The position numbers were made by a program, and so were the translations under genes. The notes under the pieces are model-generated. The model was given only the letters and a program-made list of their open reading frames with translations, did not search any database and was not told the origin of the DNA. This document shows, in pieces, positions 22,975-33,448 of a stretch of 64,000 nucleotides of DNA. This stretch comes from Echria macrotheca (Eukaryota > Ascomycota > Sordariomycetes > Sordariales > Schizotheciaceae). Location of the stretch: the NCBI GenBank assembly GCA_030411725.1, contig MU839827.1:4285027-4349026 (forward strand). The letters are read 5' to 3'. Each line of letters begins with the position of its first letter. Position 1 is the stretch's first letter.

Positions 22975-25749
22975 TTAATCAAATTGCCGCTTCAGCTCGG
23001 TCCATCTCCTGGTGAGCGTCTCGTGCTGCGAGTTGATCTGTTTCCATCATTGTCAGTCTTGGTCTGGTTTACAGAGAACAAAACTTACCTCGGCATATCG
23101 GAGCTTGGTCTGCACCAGCTCCTCCTCGAGCTCCGACAGCTCCTTCTCCAGCCTCTGATTCTCCTCGTGCACCTTGGCATTCCGCTTCATCAGGTCGTCC
23201 CTCTCGAGCTGCCACTTGGTCTCGATTTCGGCTGGTTGCTTCTCAATAACGATCCGCAGCTCTTGTACTTGGCCCTTGAGGCTCTCGTTCTCGTCCTTGA
23301 GCTCCTCGTTTTCCACCTTGGTATGCACCAACTCAGTCGCCAGTGTCGCCTGCTCGCGGTCCACGGCTTCTATCCGTTCCTCGAGCCGGCGGACTTTAAT
23401 GGCGTAGCTGGTATTGGAGGTTCGAAGGTGCTCGAGCTCGGCCTCGCGCTCCTTCTCAGCTCGTGTCTTCTCCTCCCACTCGGCCCCGTATGCTTTGAGA
23501 AGCTCCGGGGTGATCTTGACCTCGCAGGCATCCCGTACTAGTTGATCGGCCCGATACACCTCCTTGTCGATACTTGAAGAGCTGCTGCCGAAGAAGCCAT
23601 TCTCGAGAATAGAATTAGAAGAGGGCGCGGCGTCGATATAGACATCGAATAGACGGTCTTTTAGGAAGGTGGTAAGTTGTTGCATGTCGGACATGCCAAG
23701 CAGCGTGGCGGCATTCTTCTGCATTAGTACTATTCCGAACTTGATGATAGCCGAAAGACCTTCTGAGAAAATCAAGTCGTAGATCCGCAGTACCAGCTGG
23801 AGGGGAAAGCGGTAGGCAAAGAGCGTGAGGAACCATTGAGTGGCATAAAGATGTGGTGAGATTCCGCGGCGGTGGAGGTGGCAGTAGAGCGCGGGCTCCA
23901 GGTCTTCGAGTAACCTCTCGAACTGGTATAAATGCATGTGGAGGCCGGGCATGTCTTGGATGAAGAGGTCGCGAAGATGGTACTGGTTCATCAGTCGCAC
24001 GAGCAGGCAAAACGCCTCTTCTTCGGGCATCTGCTGCCATTGTCAGTATCATCTCGGGAAACAAGAACAACTACTCACGTTAAAGAGCAAAGGCATGACG
24101 AGGAAATTCATGCCCTGTGCGTAGCCAACCCCCTCGTCAAAGAGAGCATACGCCTTGCACACGCCAAAGAGGCCCTCCTGAAGCCCTTGAGCGGCAGCAT
24201 ACTTGGAATAGCTCGTCCTGGCCCCTAGATCTCTCCGGATCACCTTCTCCAGCTTCTGCAGCATCACCAAATCCTCCTTTTCCTTCTTTTTCCGCTCGGC
24301 AGCTGCAGCGGCCTGTGCTCGGAGAACCGCCTCCTGGTCCTTCTCGGTCGGCGAAGGCGCGCCATTCCCGGTAATACCGCCGGAGTGCTCTGAATGTACC
24401 GACGATGCCGAAGAGGTTGACTCCTTGGTACTTAGGTTACCACTGATTGACGTACCATTGCTCTGCCGGTTCTTTTCTTTCTCTGTTCCCCTCGCAGCCA
24501 GTTCCCGATAGACAACCTCGAGCTCCTCGTTCTTGCTCTGGGCCAAGACCTGCCAAATCACACCGCGGATGGCGTTTGGAATCCCGGCAGCGATCGCCTT
24601 GTTCAATTCCTCAGCGCTTGTCCGAGCCACCGCGGCAGGCCCCTCGTACACGACGGATTGCCAAAGATCCCAGTCGACTGGCGCATCCGAATAAGCCGAC
24701 GGACCGGCACCTACTCCAGACGCTGTCCCTGGCGCAAGGGCCGGATTAGGGCTAGCAGGCAGAGGCGACGCAGGAGGCTGGACTCCCAACCCGACTTCCT
24801 TCTCATCGGTAGCGAGAGCGCTCCGCAGGACTACTGGGGTACCAACGGGTGTGCCCTTTTCGTCTTCTTCGATCACAATACCGGCCTCCTCCCTCATCCG
24901 CAAGACTTTGAACCTGTCCTTCAAGCTCACCCGTGACCCAGGGCCCGAACCAACTTCTTTCTCCTCCTCCAGCTTGCTCAGCATCATCTCGGGATTGCTC
25001 GTCAGGGTAGCAACCGAGCTCGCGGTATTCCTCCTCGGCGACACGGCTGGGGGGGCCGGTGTGTGGTCTTTGGACGAACCCCGCGACAGCCAGGAGAACG
25101 GACTGGTGAGCTTCCGGCTGATGGGGGCGGGGGCCGGAGCAGGCAGCGCGGAGGGGAACGGCGTGGTCTTGGTGGGAGAATCATTCTGGGGCGGGGGCGA
25201 CCAGGGCATGGCCGGCAGGGCACTCGTTATGCTGCTAAAGGACCGGGTCTTCGACTCTTTCTCGGGTGGGCTCTTTTCTGGGAGCAAGTCAGTTGTCTGG
25301 CCCGGCTGAGACATGTCGGAGCTGCTCAGCTTGCTTGGGAGGGAGGGCGGCGCCTGGTCGTCGTCCAGGTTGACGTTATCGAGCGAGGCAACCGAAGTAT
25401 GGGATATGCGGTGGGTTTTCTTGTTTTCCGGCGTGTGGGTTCCGGCGTCTTGGTCGGCCTCTACCACGACGGGCGGTGGAGTGTCAGGTTCGACATCGGA
25501 ATTAGCTGGGCCCTCGGATTGGGGTCGGTTCGCCGACGACTTGCGCCTGGTCAGAGACCGGACCGAGGCGGTGTCGACGGCATCTTCGAAGGTGTCCTGT
25601 ACAACCGTGTCAGCCATCAGCAATTCCCGGTGCTGCGGTGTGACCAAGACAGAGACGGGCAGTCCACGCACAGTTTCCTTGTCTGAGGCATCGGGAGACG
25701 GCTTCTGAGCGTGGGCCTCTGGGGCGACGGCGTCGTCGTGTGCAGACAT
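22975..25749 (-). CDS. TBC-domain Rab GTPase-activating protein, Gyp5-like
   Basis: Predicted GAP for secretory Rabs (Ypt1/Sec4 class) at Golgi or sites of polarised growth. Minus-strand exons: 25749..24079, 24030..23089 and 23037..22975; introns of 48 nt (GTGAGT...GCAG) and 51 nt (GTAAGT...ACAG). The product is 891 aa, close to yeast Gyp5 (894 aa). The N-terminal 390 residues are Ser/Pro-rich and disordered. The TBC domain starts at RGVIWQVLAQ (about 395) with a poorly conserved insert; IRRDLGART carries the arginine finger (about R511) and VGYAQGMNF the glutamine finger (about Q545). The C-terminal 200 residues are a strong coiled coil rich in Glu, Arg and Leu, ending RRWTELKRQFD. Architecture (long N terminus, TBC, C-terminal coiled coil) favours Gyp5/Gyl1 over other TBC families. 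Confidence 0.88.
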
Positions 25750-28076
25750 GTCGACAGCGGGCGTCTGCTAACAGATCGACTGGAGAGAAAGCTGGCTCGA
25801 GGTCACGCGCGACACCGACAGGCCATGTGGAAGGAATTGAAGCCGTGTCAATACTTCGTCTTGTGCGTTGGAAGCGATCGAGATGCAAAAGTGCAAACGC
25901 AGGACTCAGGAGCAGGAGAGCTCTGGTGGCTTGCCGCGGGGCAGCGTGGCTGGGCAACGAAAGTCTGAGGGTGATCGACGGGTTGGCGGTGGAAAACGCA
26001 GGTCTGGAAGCTCTGGTCTGCAGTCGTTTGCGCCTCCCTTTTCACCGTGATGCTCACTGGTCGGTGGTCGCTGAAAGGCGGCCTGCAGTGGATTGACCGG
26101 TGGGGCTTGGCGGACTTGGCCATCCCCCATCGGACCAAGCCAGCTGGGACCACCGCTGACGGCCATCGGGATTCGAACCACCAACCACGGCTGCTTCCAG
26201 CTGGTTACTGCTGGTGTCCCGGCTGGTTTCATGTCACCGTGGGAGAGATTAAGCCCAATTTTAGACGGCCATTTCCTGGTGACTGGGACTCCCCGTCTTG
26301 GCAGTCCATCCTATATTATTCGCGATCCACGGCGTGAAGAGGCAAAGCCGTCCCTGAGTCGTTGTCATCTGCGTCTCTCAGGTACCGGACGCGCGGTGGC
26401 CAGAGTGCAGAAAACAAAAAGCACGGGAATTGGACAAGTTGCCTTTCAACATCCAGGAATAAACGCCACGAAGATGAAACGAAACGGCGTGGTAGACATG
26501 GCGGTACATCTCCTTTTCTGCAGGCCCGCCAGATGACAGCGCGGAACTCGCCTCCTGAGGTACCACGGATGTCACACTGCCCCGCAGCTCCCGCACCCTG
26601 CAGCGTCTTGAGCAATCCTACGTAAATAAAAGCGGACTGCGGCTCTTTGCTTTCAGCTCTTCTTCTGCGCCGCAGCCGTCACAACAGTAGCCACGGATTG
26701 CCATGGCGATCTAGAGATCGGCGACTTTGGACGATTTCTTTTTGGCTCGCCGCGTGGATAAAGCGGCGTCATGCTCTCTGCCTGCGCCCCATTGCCTGCT
26801 CATCCACATTGCATTGCTTGCATTGACAGTTGACAAAACATATTTCTTAGATACTCCACACTCGGATGCCAAGTGGAGATGGTGAGCTTGACTTCAATTT
26901 TGGACGACGACCGCATTGGCAGTCTGTCCCTGTCGAGTATCCAGAATGGGTGATGAACAAGTGGCCCCGATTCAAACATGCAGGCGACATCTGCAAATGC
27001 GGGACACCGTGACTCTGATCGTCTGGTCTCTGCAGTGAAGAATGCTGGAAGCCTCGCCGGGCGGAATCAGAGATGAAGTTGAAATAAGAGGAGAGCCTCT
27101 AGAGAAGTGACAAGAGATAGAGCTGAGGCGTTGTCTGGTTGGATGGTCCTGATTGCTACCAATTCCACTACGTAGAGTGTATCGCGAGGGAACAAGTGCT
27201 GTCCATGGAGAGATGAAGCCGGCTTTATATAGTTGGACAACAATCTAGCTTATCACAACTTGGCGTGGTTGGCACTCGGAAACAATAACTTATCTGCCGA
27301 ACCGTTGACGCTCTAGCGTATGCCGGGGCGTATATGTAAGTGCATGAATCATCAGAGTGGACGGTAAGCCGTTAGCCATCTGATTGTGGCTAGCCTCGGC
27401 ATGTGCAATACATTGTAGGGTCTTGTTTAGTTATCATAGACTCAATCGTTTGATTTCCTCTTAGTTTTTGAAAGTTTGGTCCGGTACACTCTCACCGATT
27501 TCAGGGATTCTATTTTTACGTGCTGACATGATTTGAATTACCACGCCCAGATTGGACAGACCAGAACACAACATACGGGATCTGGCCTCGGCAGCTGTCA
27601 AGAGATACATGATCCATGCTCTCTTTACCTGCCCCTTGGTTCGGACTGTTGAAGGAATCGAGACTGCCATCAACCCCGCGACCTCCTGCTCGCGGTTTCC
27701 AACCAGTATTCGCTGAGAGCAGCTCACAAAATCAAGTTTGCCAAGACCAATCCTTCTCGAAGCCGACGACTGTGCCGCACCTGGGTCGGACGAGACAGCA
27801 TTCCTCCATGTAGGTAGGGTATTAAAGCCCGAAAAGGGGACCGAGGGCTCGGCCGAGGATTTCGGCTCTAAACGGGGCACCGATTATTATCCTTTTGATC
27901 CCTACCAGTTACACCATGGTCACTCCGCACGTACATATATACTTGGGTCAGAACGGATTGCTGGCTGTTGACTTGGATGCCTCATTCTTTATTCACATCA
28001 ACTACATTCTCTGGTCGTCACGAAGAATCAAACTCGTCAAGTTTGAAACCCACAGTCATACAAAAAAGAAAACAAC
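25750..28076. other. 2.3-kb intergenic region, no supportable gene
   Basis: Promoter side of both the TBC gene (-) and the esterase gene (+). Open frames such as 27461..27880 (-, 139 codons) and 26093..26536 (+) match no family I know. A TTTATATAG element lies near 27223 and an ACATATATAC element near 27933. The sequence becomes less G/C-rich after about 27100. Confidence 0.45.
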
Positions 28077-29244
28077 ATGGACCTACAAAGTGACATCACC
28101 ATAAATGTCCCCGCCTTTACCTTTTCGTCCATCTCGGATGAGACACGGGCCATCAACATCCAAGTGGCCGCGTTGGAGGCCCAGTCGACGATAGGAAGCT
28201 TCGTCGACGTCGGGGCTCAAAAGTACCGCGAGATGATGGCGAACGGCGAGACGGTATTCCCTGTGCCGGAACGTCTCGACGTGGCCGAGGATCTGGTCCT
28301 CCCGAGACGAGACGGTGAAGAAATCCCCATCCGTGTGGTACAGCAATCAATTCTCCCTCCGCCCTAAATGTCCCTTATCTAACAATCAAATAAAGGTCCG
28401 ACCAAAGAACGGCAAGACTCCCCGGGCGGTCCTCCTTCACATCCACGGGGGCGGCTTCGTCCTCATGACACACCGTGATTTCGACTCACGCCTCCAACGT
28501 TGGGCCAATGAGTGCGACGTCGTGGCTGTATCGGTCGGATATCGGCTGGCGCCAGAACACCCGTGGTATGTCTATCCTTCTGTCCTTGGATCCAACAGTA
28601 GAACTAATGCCAAAAGGCCCACCCCCATGGACGACACCATCGACGCCGCAGTCTACCTCGCCACACACCCATCTTTCCTCGGCGCGCCCCTGCGGCTCGT
28701 GTCCGGAGAATCGGCCGGCGCCTGTCTGGCAGTGCAAGCGGTCCTGCACCTGACCAAGACACAACCCTCGCACCAGCTCGCCGGCGTCGTCCTGCCCTTT
28801 GGCTGGTTCGACCTGACTAACAGCATGCCCAGCAACGTGGCCAACACCAACAGTGTCATCGTCACCCACGCCGGGCTCGGGGAATACCGGCAGGCGTGCC
28901 TCCCTGATGCGACGGCCGAAGCCATCCGGAAGGCCAGTCCGCTGCACGAGCTCGGCCGAATGCTGGTTGCCGCCGAGGTCGCGGATAGTCAGGCTATCAA
29001 GCTGCCGCCGGCGCTGTTTGTCTGTGGAACGGCGGATCCGCTGTTCGATGATACGGTTCTGATGGGCGTCAAGTGGATGGCGACGGGGAGCGAGGCCGTT
29101 GTCAAGGTTGTGCCGGGCGCGGCTCATGCTTTCACTCTCTTTCCGGGCTACAGTCTGGGCGAGCAGGCGAATGCATTGGTGGTGCAGTATATGAAGCAGA
29201 GGCTGGATAGTTTGGAACTTGGGGGTGATTTGTCGACGGCATGA
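28077..29244 (+). CDS. alpha/beta-hydrolase fold-3 esterase/lipase (HSL-like)
   Basis: Predicted carboxylester hydrolase. Exons: 28077..28337, 28396..28565 and 28617..29244; introns of 58 nt and 51 nt. The product is 352 aa with no signal peptide. The hormone-sensitive-lipase family's oxyanion motif HIHGGGF (about residue 102), the nucleophile elbow GESAG (Ser about 176), the acid in CGTADPLFDD and the base in GAAHAF are all present in the right order, so the enzyme looks active. The second intron is a multiple of three and has no stop; its removal restores the family's EHPWPTPMDD stretch, which is why I splice it. It stands alone in a gene-poor region, so a role in xenobiotic or secondary metabolism is possible but only a guess. 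Confidence 0.88.
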
Positions 29245-30359
29245 CGAATGGGTCGGCTTTGCTCGGCTTGGAATGATGGATGTCAACTTGTGTCTAGTGC
29301 GGTGATAGGAGCAAATTGAAAATTTTCTCGCCTCCAATGTGCTGGATCTGGAAGGCACGACGGTGCGACGGAAGAAATTAGCATCTGTCATGAAACGAGG
29401 GAGTGACCAGACATAAGCGTCAAAGCAGGCGGACACCATGCAGGGGAAGGTGTCTCTGCCTGGAAGCCATCATCGATCCCAGCAGGCAGTTTCTACCAAT
29501 TTGAACAGGAAGTGAACAATGACCAGCTAATGGACGGGCAGGTGCACCAAGCAAGAGGACGCACCCACGGCCCTCAAGACGTGGGTATATAAGGTCCTGG
29601 ACAGCCCCCGTTCAGCTTCTCAGATTTCTTCCACACATCCATCCACAGCTTCCCACATCCCTTCACAAATCCGAACCATCACATCCGCAAGCTTCTACCC
29701 AGACTTCGAGAGTCTGACTTGGTCCTGCAACCTCTTCAACTGCCGCCAACACGATCCAGCCTGCTCGGGTCGGCAGAGATGCTGCATAGGTACCTATATT
29801 CTGGTTTGTCGGGCCGGAAGTAAGTTTCGGAATCACAGCTAACAGAGACGTGAAAGATTCCGACTGTAAAATCAGACTGGGTCATCAAGGAGCGCCTGTT
29901 TCGCTTCTTTGGCTCAGCTCCGGCGCGACCAAATTCCACAGCTACATCCTTGCCAACTATCAACAGGCCTCGACCCATAAACATGAGCACGGCATTCGGC
30001 GTCGGGTGCGGCGAATCCGTCTCCGGGGATGGCACCGGTCAAGATCTACGTGGCCGGCCCTTGGCCAGAAATTACTCGCAGGTCTTCCGTTCCGTCTCCC
30101 TCGGCCGGAGATAGTCCAACGGCTACAGGTTATCTTGTCCTACAGCCCAGACACGACGCCTCCTGCCCCGCCGACTTGCTGGTCGTGTAGCCGACATATC
30201 GAACACATTGCGAAGTGCCTCTACGTCAACAATTTAAAGGCTCAGGTACTCGCAGCGCGAAAAATTCTAAACGAAATGCATCCGGAGGGGAACCTGTTAC
30301 CTACCGAGTATGGAGCCGAGCGAACCAGCGAGGACGACATTTCCTTCGATATCGCCCCT
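29245..30359 (+). other. ORF-rich but uninterpretable stretch, possibly decayed coding sequence
   Basis: Reading frames with protein-like composition switch repeatedly (for example 29850..30200 in one frame and 29876..30110 in another) with no single frame surviving. A strong TATA box sits at 29586. This may be the broken 5' part of the PITH-domain gene whose 3' end follows, but the middle does not align to that family by eye. Confidence 0.3.
29586..29593 (+). promoter_or_regulatory. TATA box (TATATAAG)
   Basis: A consensus TATATAAG is followed about 30-45 bp later by a CT-rich stretch (CAGCTTCTCAGATTTCTTCC) suited to a transcription start. No intact coding region follows, so it may be the surviving promoter of the decayed gene downstream. 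Confidence 0.4.
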
Positions 30360-30595
30360 GAACCTCATGTTGTTTTTTCTTCTTCCCTGACAACTTTGGA
30401 AGTGACGAAAACGACAGCGACAGCGACGAGGACGAGATTCCTACAAGAATATCGTACCTCGGATTCAAGGGCGAGTGGATGCCCCTCGGCAGAGCACCGG
30501 CGAATATCCTGTATGAAGCGGCGGCGAACCCAAGCGATCACAAGGTCAAGGGGGCAAACTTCAACCACATGGGGAGCGGGATTGGTGGTGATTAG
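30360..30595 (+). pseudogene. 3' remnant of a PITH-domain gene
   Basis: The frame from about 30383 to the stop at 30593..30595 encodes PDNFGSDEND, an acidic run, then TRISYLGFKGEWMPLGRAP, NILYEAAANPSDHKVKG and NHMGSGIGG. This is the unmistakable C-terminal end of PITH-domain (C-terminal thioredoxin-like) proteins, which bind proteasomes in animals. Upstream, the frame is closed by a stop near 30357; the preceding NLMLFF stretch, also family-like, sits in another frame, and a six-T run at 30372..30377 is where the two frames meet. The N-terminal two thirds of the domain are not recognisable, although a HKHEHG stretch near 29978 recalls the family's His-rich N terminus. I read it as a decayed copy; unrecognised introns are a weaker alternative. 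Confidence 0.6.
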
Positions 30596-30945
30596 TTTAT
30601 TCTTCGCTGGGACTACCTAAGTATGGTAACGGGATCCAACAACAGAGGTTACATAAAATCATCCTCCCAGTTCTCGTCCCGGTCCTGGTTGCTCATTATC
30701 GATACTCCCTATGTCTGCCCCCTTTGCGACTCGGTGGTCCTGTGGGTCTTTTACAACGACTTACTACCGGTCGCCGCAGGTTCCTCCTGGACAATCCAAG
30801 CCGCTGCGGTTCCCCTGGTTCCCAGTCTGCTGCCCGGACTCGCCCAACTGATACACGATCAAAGTACCGCGGTGTGGGGGCCCTTCGATCCAAAGGAAAA
30901 GTGAAAGGGGGAGCTCGACCGGCGATATGATCATAACACCGTCTT
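30596..30945. other. spacer in the accessory stretch, no gene seen
   Basis: All three plus-strand frames are open over much of it, but none gives recognisable protein features. Confidence 0.3.
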
Positions 30946-31716
30946 ATGATCTCGCCATCCGTCGAGGACGTTCATGCGGCCGTCGCCGCGACGCCGGCCG
31001 AGGGGGATGTTCACGCCATCATGGCTACGCCCGTCGAAGAACATTTTCATGTCGGTATCGCGACTCCTATGGAGGATGGAAACTTGGCCATTATGACGGG
31101 GGTTGCGGGCGACCGAGAGAAGGAGGAGGCGAATGTCGTGGTGGTGCCTCACTTCCACCCGAGCGAGATCACGAGCTCGCCAACCACGTCTACGTTTACT
31201 GCGGAATCGCGGTACTACCTACCCTCCAAATTCCCTACTTCGCCGCTGAGCTCCGTCTCCGCGCCTCGCAAGACCGATTCCTTCCTTCTATCCGCCTTTG
31301 GCAACAAGTGCTACATATTCCCCATCGCGGCCCCGTTCTTCTCATTCGGCGTTGCCATGCCCCTCTTCTCACTGGCTACGTATGCTGTGTCCTGCGGCAT
31401 AGATATCTCACCCTCGGGCTCGGTCGGTGATCAAAGCACACGTAGCTTGTGGGCAAGTTCGAGGATTTCACGCACTATTCCTGCCGCTCGCTGCTCTGTC
31501 GAGGAGGAGTCTCAAACTACACCGTGTCGACTACCTATGCGTTACGACCACCCCCCGGTGGGTGCGTGGGTGCTGGCAACGCGACGGCCATGTACTGGAG
31601 GTCTGTACATCGGATGCCCTGGATGTATGGCCAGCTTCGGAGGCCTGTTACAAGCCGGTCTTTTGCAAAGGACACAGACAACGGCCATGAGGGGGGGGGG
31701 GACAGGACACGGATGA
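30946..31716 (+). CDS. hypothetical ORF with four 12-residue repeats (doubtful)
   Basis: I do not recognise this ORF. It could encode 256 aa beginning MISPSVEDVHAAVAATP. Residues 6-53 are four consecutive 12-residue units (VEDVHAAVAATP, AEGDVHAIMATP, VEEHFHVGIATP, MEDGNLAIMTGV) that share an acidic start, a central His/Asn and a hydrophobic-Ala-Thr-Pro end. The conservation at protein level, with synonymous drift at DNA level, argues that this frame was once translated. After about residue 60 another frame (30927..31430) looks at least as protein-like, so the ORF may be frameshifted. No start context, intron or homology supports expression. Confidence 0.3.
   Translation: MISPSVEDVHAAVAATPAEGDVHAIMATPVEEHFHVGIATPMEDGNLAIMTGVAGDREKEEANVVVVPHFHPSEITSSPTTSTFTAESRYYLPSKFPTSPLSSVSAPRKTDSFLLSAFGNKCYIFPIAAPFFSFGVAMPLFSLATYAVSCGIDISPSGSVGDQSTRSLWASSRISRTIPAARCSVEEESQTTPCRLPMRYDHPPVGAWVLATRRPCTGGLYIGCPGCMASFGGLLQAGLLQRTQTTAMRGGGTGHG
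30961..31104 (+). repeat. four diverged 36-nt tandem repeats
   Basis: Units start at 30961, 30997, 31033 and 31069. They keep the amino-acid pattern acidic-x-x-His/Asn-hydrophobic-Ala-Thr-Pro better than the nucleotide sequence. Confidence 0.65.
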
Positions 31717-31842
31717 CGATGAGAGGGATGATGAGGATAATAGAGATAAAGGGTTGATGTCGCTGCCTCGGATCATCTTGTCTCGGTCTTGGGTTGTTGG
31801 GGATTTCGGTGACTGTGGACAAATCTTCGAGGCGCCTGACAT

Positions 31843-32462
31843 GAGCTGGTATTTTATTATTATTTATCTTAAACCGTAGGAAGCCTTCGGCTTCCACCCC
31901 TAAGGGGTAGGCGGTCCCTCTTCTATGTAGTTATAGCACATGAGTGCCTTCTATTTAATCTCGGTGCGCATACGTTCCGAGTACGTATCGAAATACTCCT
32001 TTACAATCCACTCAATCGGGTTCTTCTACGCCCAGGATGCGATTGTGATAAAGGAAAAACAAAAAGAGTGAAAAATGTAAAAAATGGGGGTTTAAGGAAA
32101 GGTACCGCCCTGTACTCGGTCCAAGGTAGGTACGCTCTTTCCACCATTTAAGGGGTGACTTAGGTTTCAATCTCGGTAAGTTATTATCTTATCTTTTATT
32201 ATTAGGGTCCTCAACTAACAAATAGGGGCAAACAAAGGGGGGTAAATAAATATAGAAGGAGGGGCGTAGTTGGTCCGTAGTAGGTACGTAGCCCTTTGGC
32301 TTCTAGTTGGTTTAAATTTTAGTGTATTTTAGTGGGTTATTGAGGTCCTTGATAATAGATGGGATAAACAAAGAAAGAAGCGTGGTGTAGTTGGTTCTAG
32401 GTGGGCACGCCCCCTCGGTGAATTTCGGTCAATCGGTCATGTGGGTAAAGAGCTGGTATTTT
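31843..32462. mobile_element. about 600-bp insertion flanked by 13-bp direct repeats
   Basis: GAGCTGGTATTTT occurs at 31843..31855 and again at 32450..32462. The intervening sequence is compositionally different (A/T-rich, stop-dense, no gene) and contains diverged internal repeats: GTCCAAGGTAGGTACG near 32119, GTCCGTAGTAGGTACG near 32272 and TTCTAGGTGGGCACG near 32395. If the 13-mers are a target-site duplication, the element is about 594 bp; read on the minus strand it would end in an A/T-rich ATAAATAATAAT tail, as in SINE- or LINE-type retroposons. No tRNA-like promoter was recognised. It could also be a decayed unrelated repeat. Confidence 0.42.
31879..31908. repeat. two adjacent perfect hairpins
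   Basis: GGAAGCC-TTC-GGCTTCC (31879..31895) is followed immediately by ACCCCT-A-AGGGGT (31896..31908). Both are perfect inverted repeats near one end of the putative insertion. Confidence 0.7.
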
Positions 32463-33280
32463 TCATACGACACTACATGAGAGGCGGGAGGTAGAGGAAA
32501 CGGGGAGATGAAGGCATCGAGTTATGGGGAGAGTACGGCCAGCAGTCCGTGTACTGCCCTCCCCAAGCTCCCCCTCGTCCTGAGTATCGAATCACACATC
32601 CTCCGAGCCTGGTGAATTCTTGCCCCCTTCTGCCTCCCCAGAAGCAGAGAGAGGATAACGGACAATCACCACCACCGACCGTGTCCGTCACAATCGAGAA
32701 TGACACCAAACCGGTCATCAACATCGAGAGCGCCACTGGTTTCACGTTTGAGCCCACACCCGAGCCCAACACCGAGACAGAAACAAAGTTCGACCCCGTC
32801 CCCCCTCAATGTGGGTTTGAAAGGGTTGCTCCTGGGCTAGGTGTTACGGAGATGGGGAAAGCGTCAGCAACGAGGACAAGGAAGTATTACCTCCCCTCGT
32901 CCTCGGGTGGAATTGGATGGCGGTGGTTCTCCCTGCGCCGGGGTTACGGATCTGGGGAAATCGTCAACGAAGAAAGGTTCCGAGGTATTGTCTTTGTGTG
33001 TTTGCGGTGTGGTCAGTGTCACGTCGTTGGAATGTGTTCCATTACGTTGACGATGCCTGTAACATTGTGGCCCGAGGGATGCTATCTCTCGATGGGGCCA
33101 ACATAAAAGTATATGGGAAGCCAGGAAGTTGCTTGAGATATGGGGGACCGCCACGGATTCTCATCCTTCATACTTTTTAGGGCACGGCAAACAAGACACT
33201 ACTGCACCATTCCTCGTTCGTCAAGGCTTATTCCCCTCCTATTCCTCAAGGCCACAAGCCATTGATTCGGCAAACACACC
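32463..33280. other. decayed or spacer sequence, no supportable gene
   Basis: An open frame at 32549..33106 has an acidic, Pro/Thr/Glu-rich first half but no recognisable domain. Two diverged direct copies lie about 100 bp apart (around 32828..32882 and 32930..32980), both containing GTTACGGA...GGGGAAA and GTCA(G/A)CAACGA-like words. Confidence 0.3.
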
Positions 33281-33448
33281 ATGGCTTCAGGTTTCTTCTC
33301 ATGCCCGCTTGAGATCCGCCGGAAGATTTACTAATACGTTCTGTGTGCTGATCACCCCATCAGACAGTGCTATGAGGGTTGGGACGGGAGGGTTTGTTTA
33401 CCTAGGGTATGTTGTGAGATTAAGATGGACATTTCGTTTCTGGGATGA
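33281..33448 (+). pseudogene. truncated 2EXR/F-box-like gene fragment with internal stop
   Basis: The frame opens MASGFFSCPLEIRRKIY, meets TAA at 33332..33334, then continues YVLCADHPIRQCYEGWDGRV to a TGA at 33446..33448. The PLEIRRKIYxYVL pattern is typical of the N terminus of fungal 2EXR/F-box-like proteins (L-P-x-E-I-R-x-x-I-Y), where the stop would correspond to a residue often Gln or Glu. A CAA-to-TAA change would explain the stop. The rest of such a protein (normally 250 aa or more) is missing. The assignment rests on a short motif and could be coincidence. Confidence 0.35.

Noticed and set aside
22645..23541. 298-codon plus-strand ORF
   Set aside because: It is the antisense of the last exons of the TBC gene; its Leu-rich composition mirrors the Glu/Gln/Lys-rich coiled coil on the other strand.
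26160..26200. tRNA-like T-loop word (GGTTCGAATCCC on the minus strand)
   Set aside because: The five-base T stem does not pair, and no acceptor, D or anticodon arms can be drawn around it.
28486..29439. 317-codon minus-strand ORF
   Set aside because: Antisense of the esterase, which has a complete catalytic triad on the plus strand.
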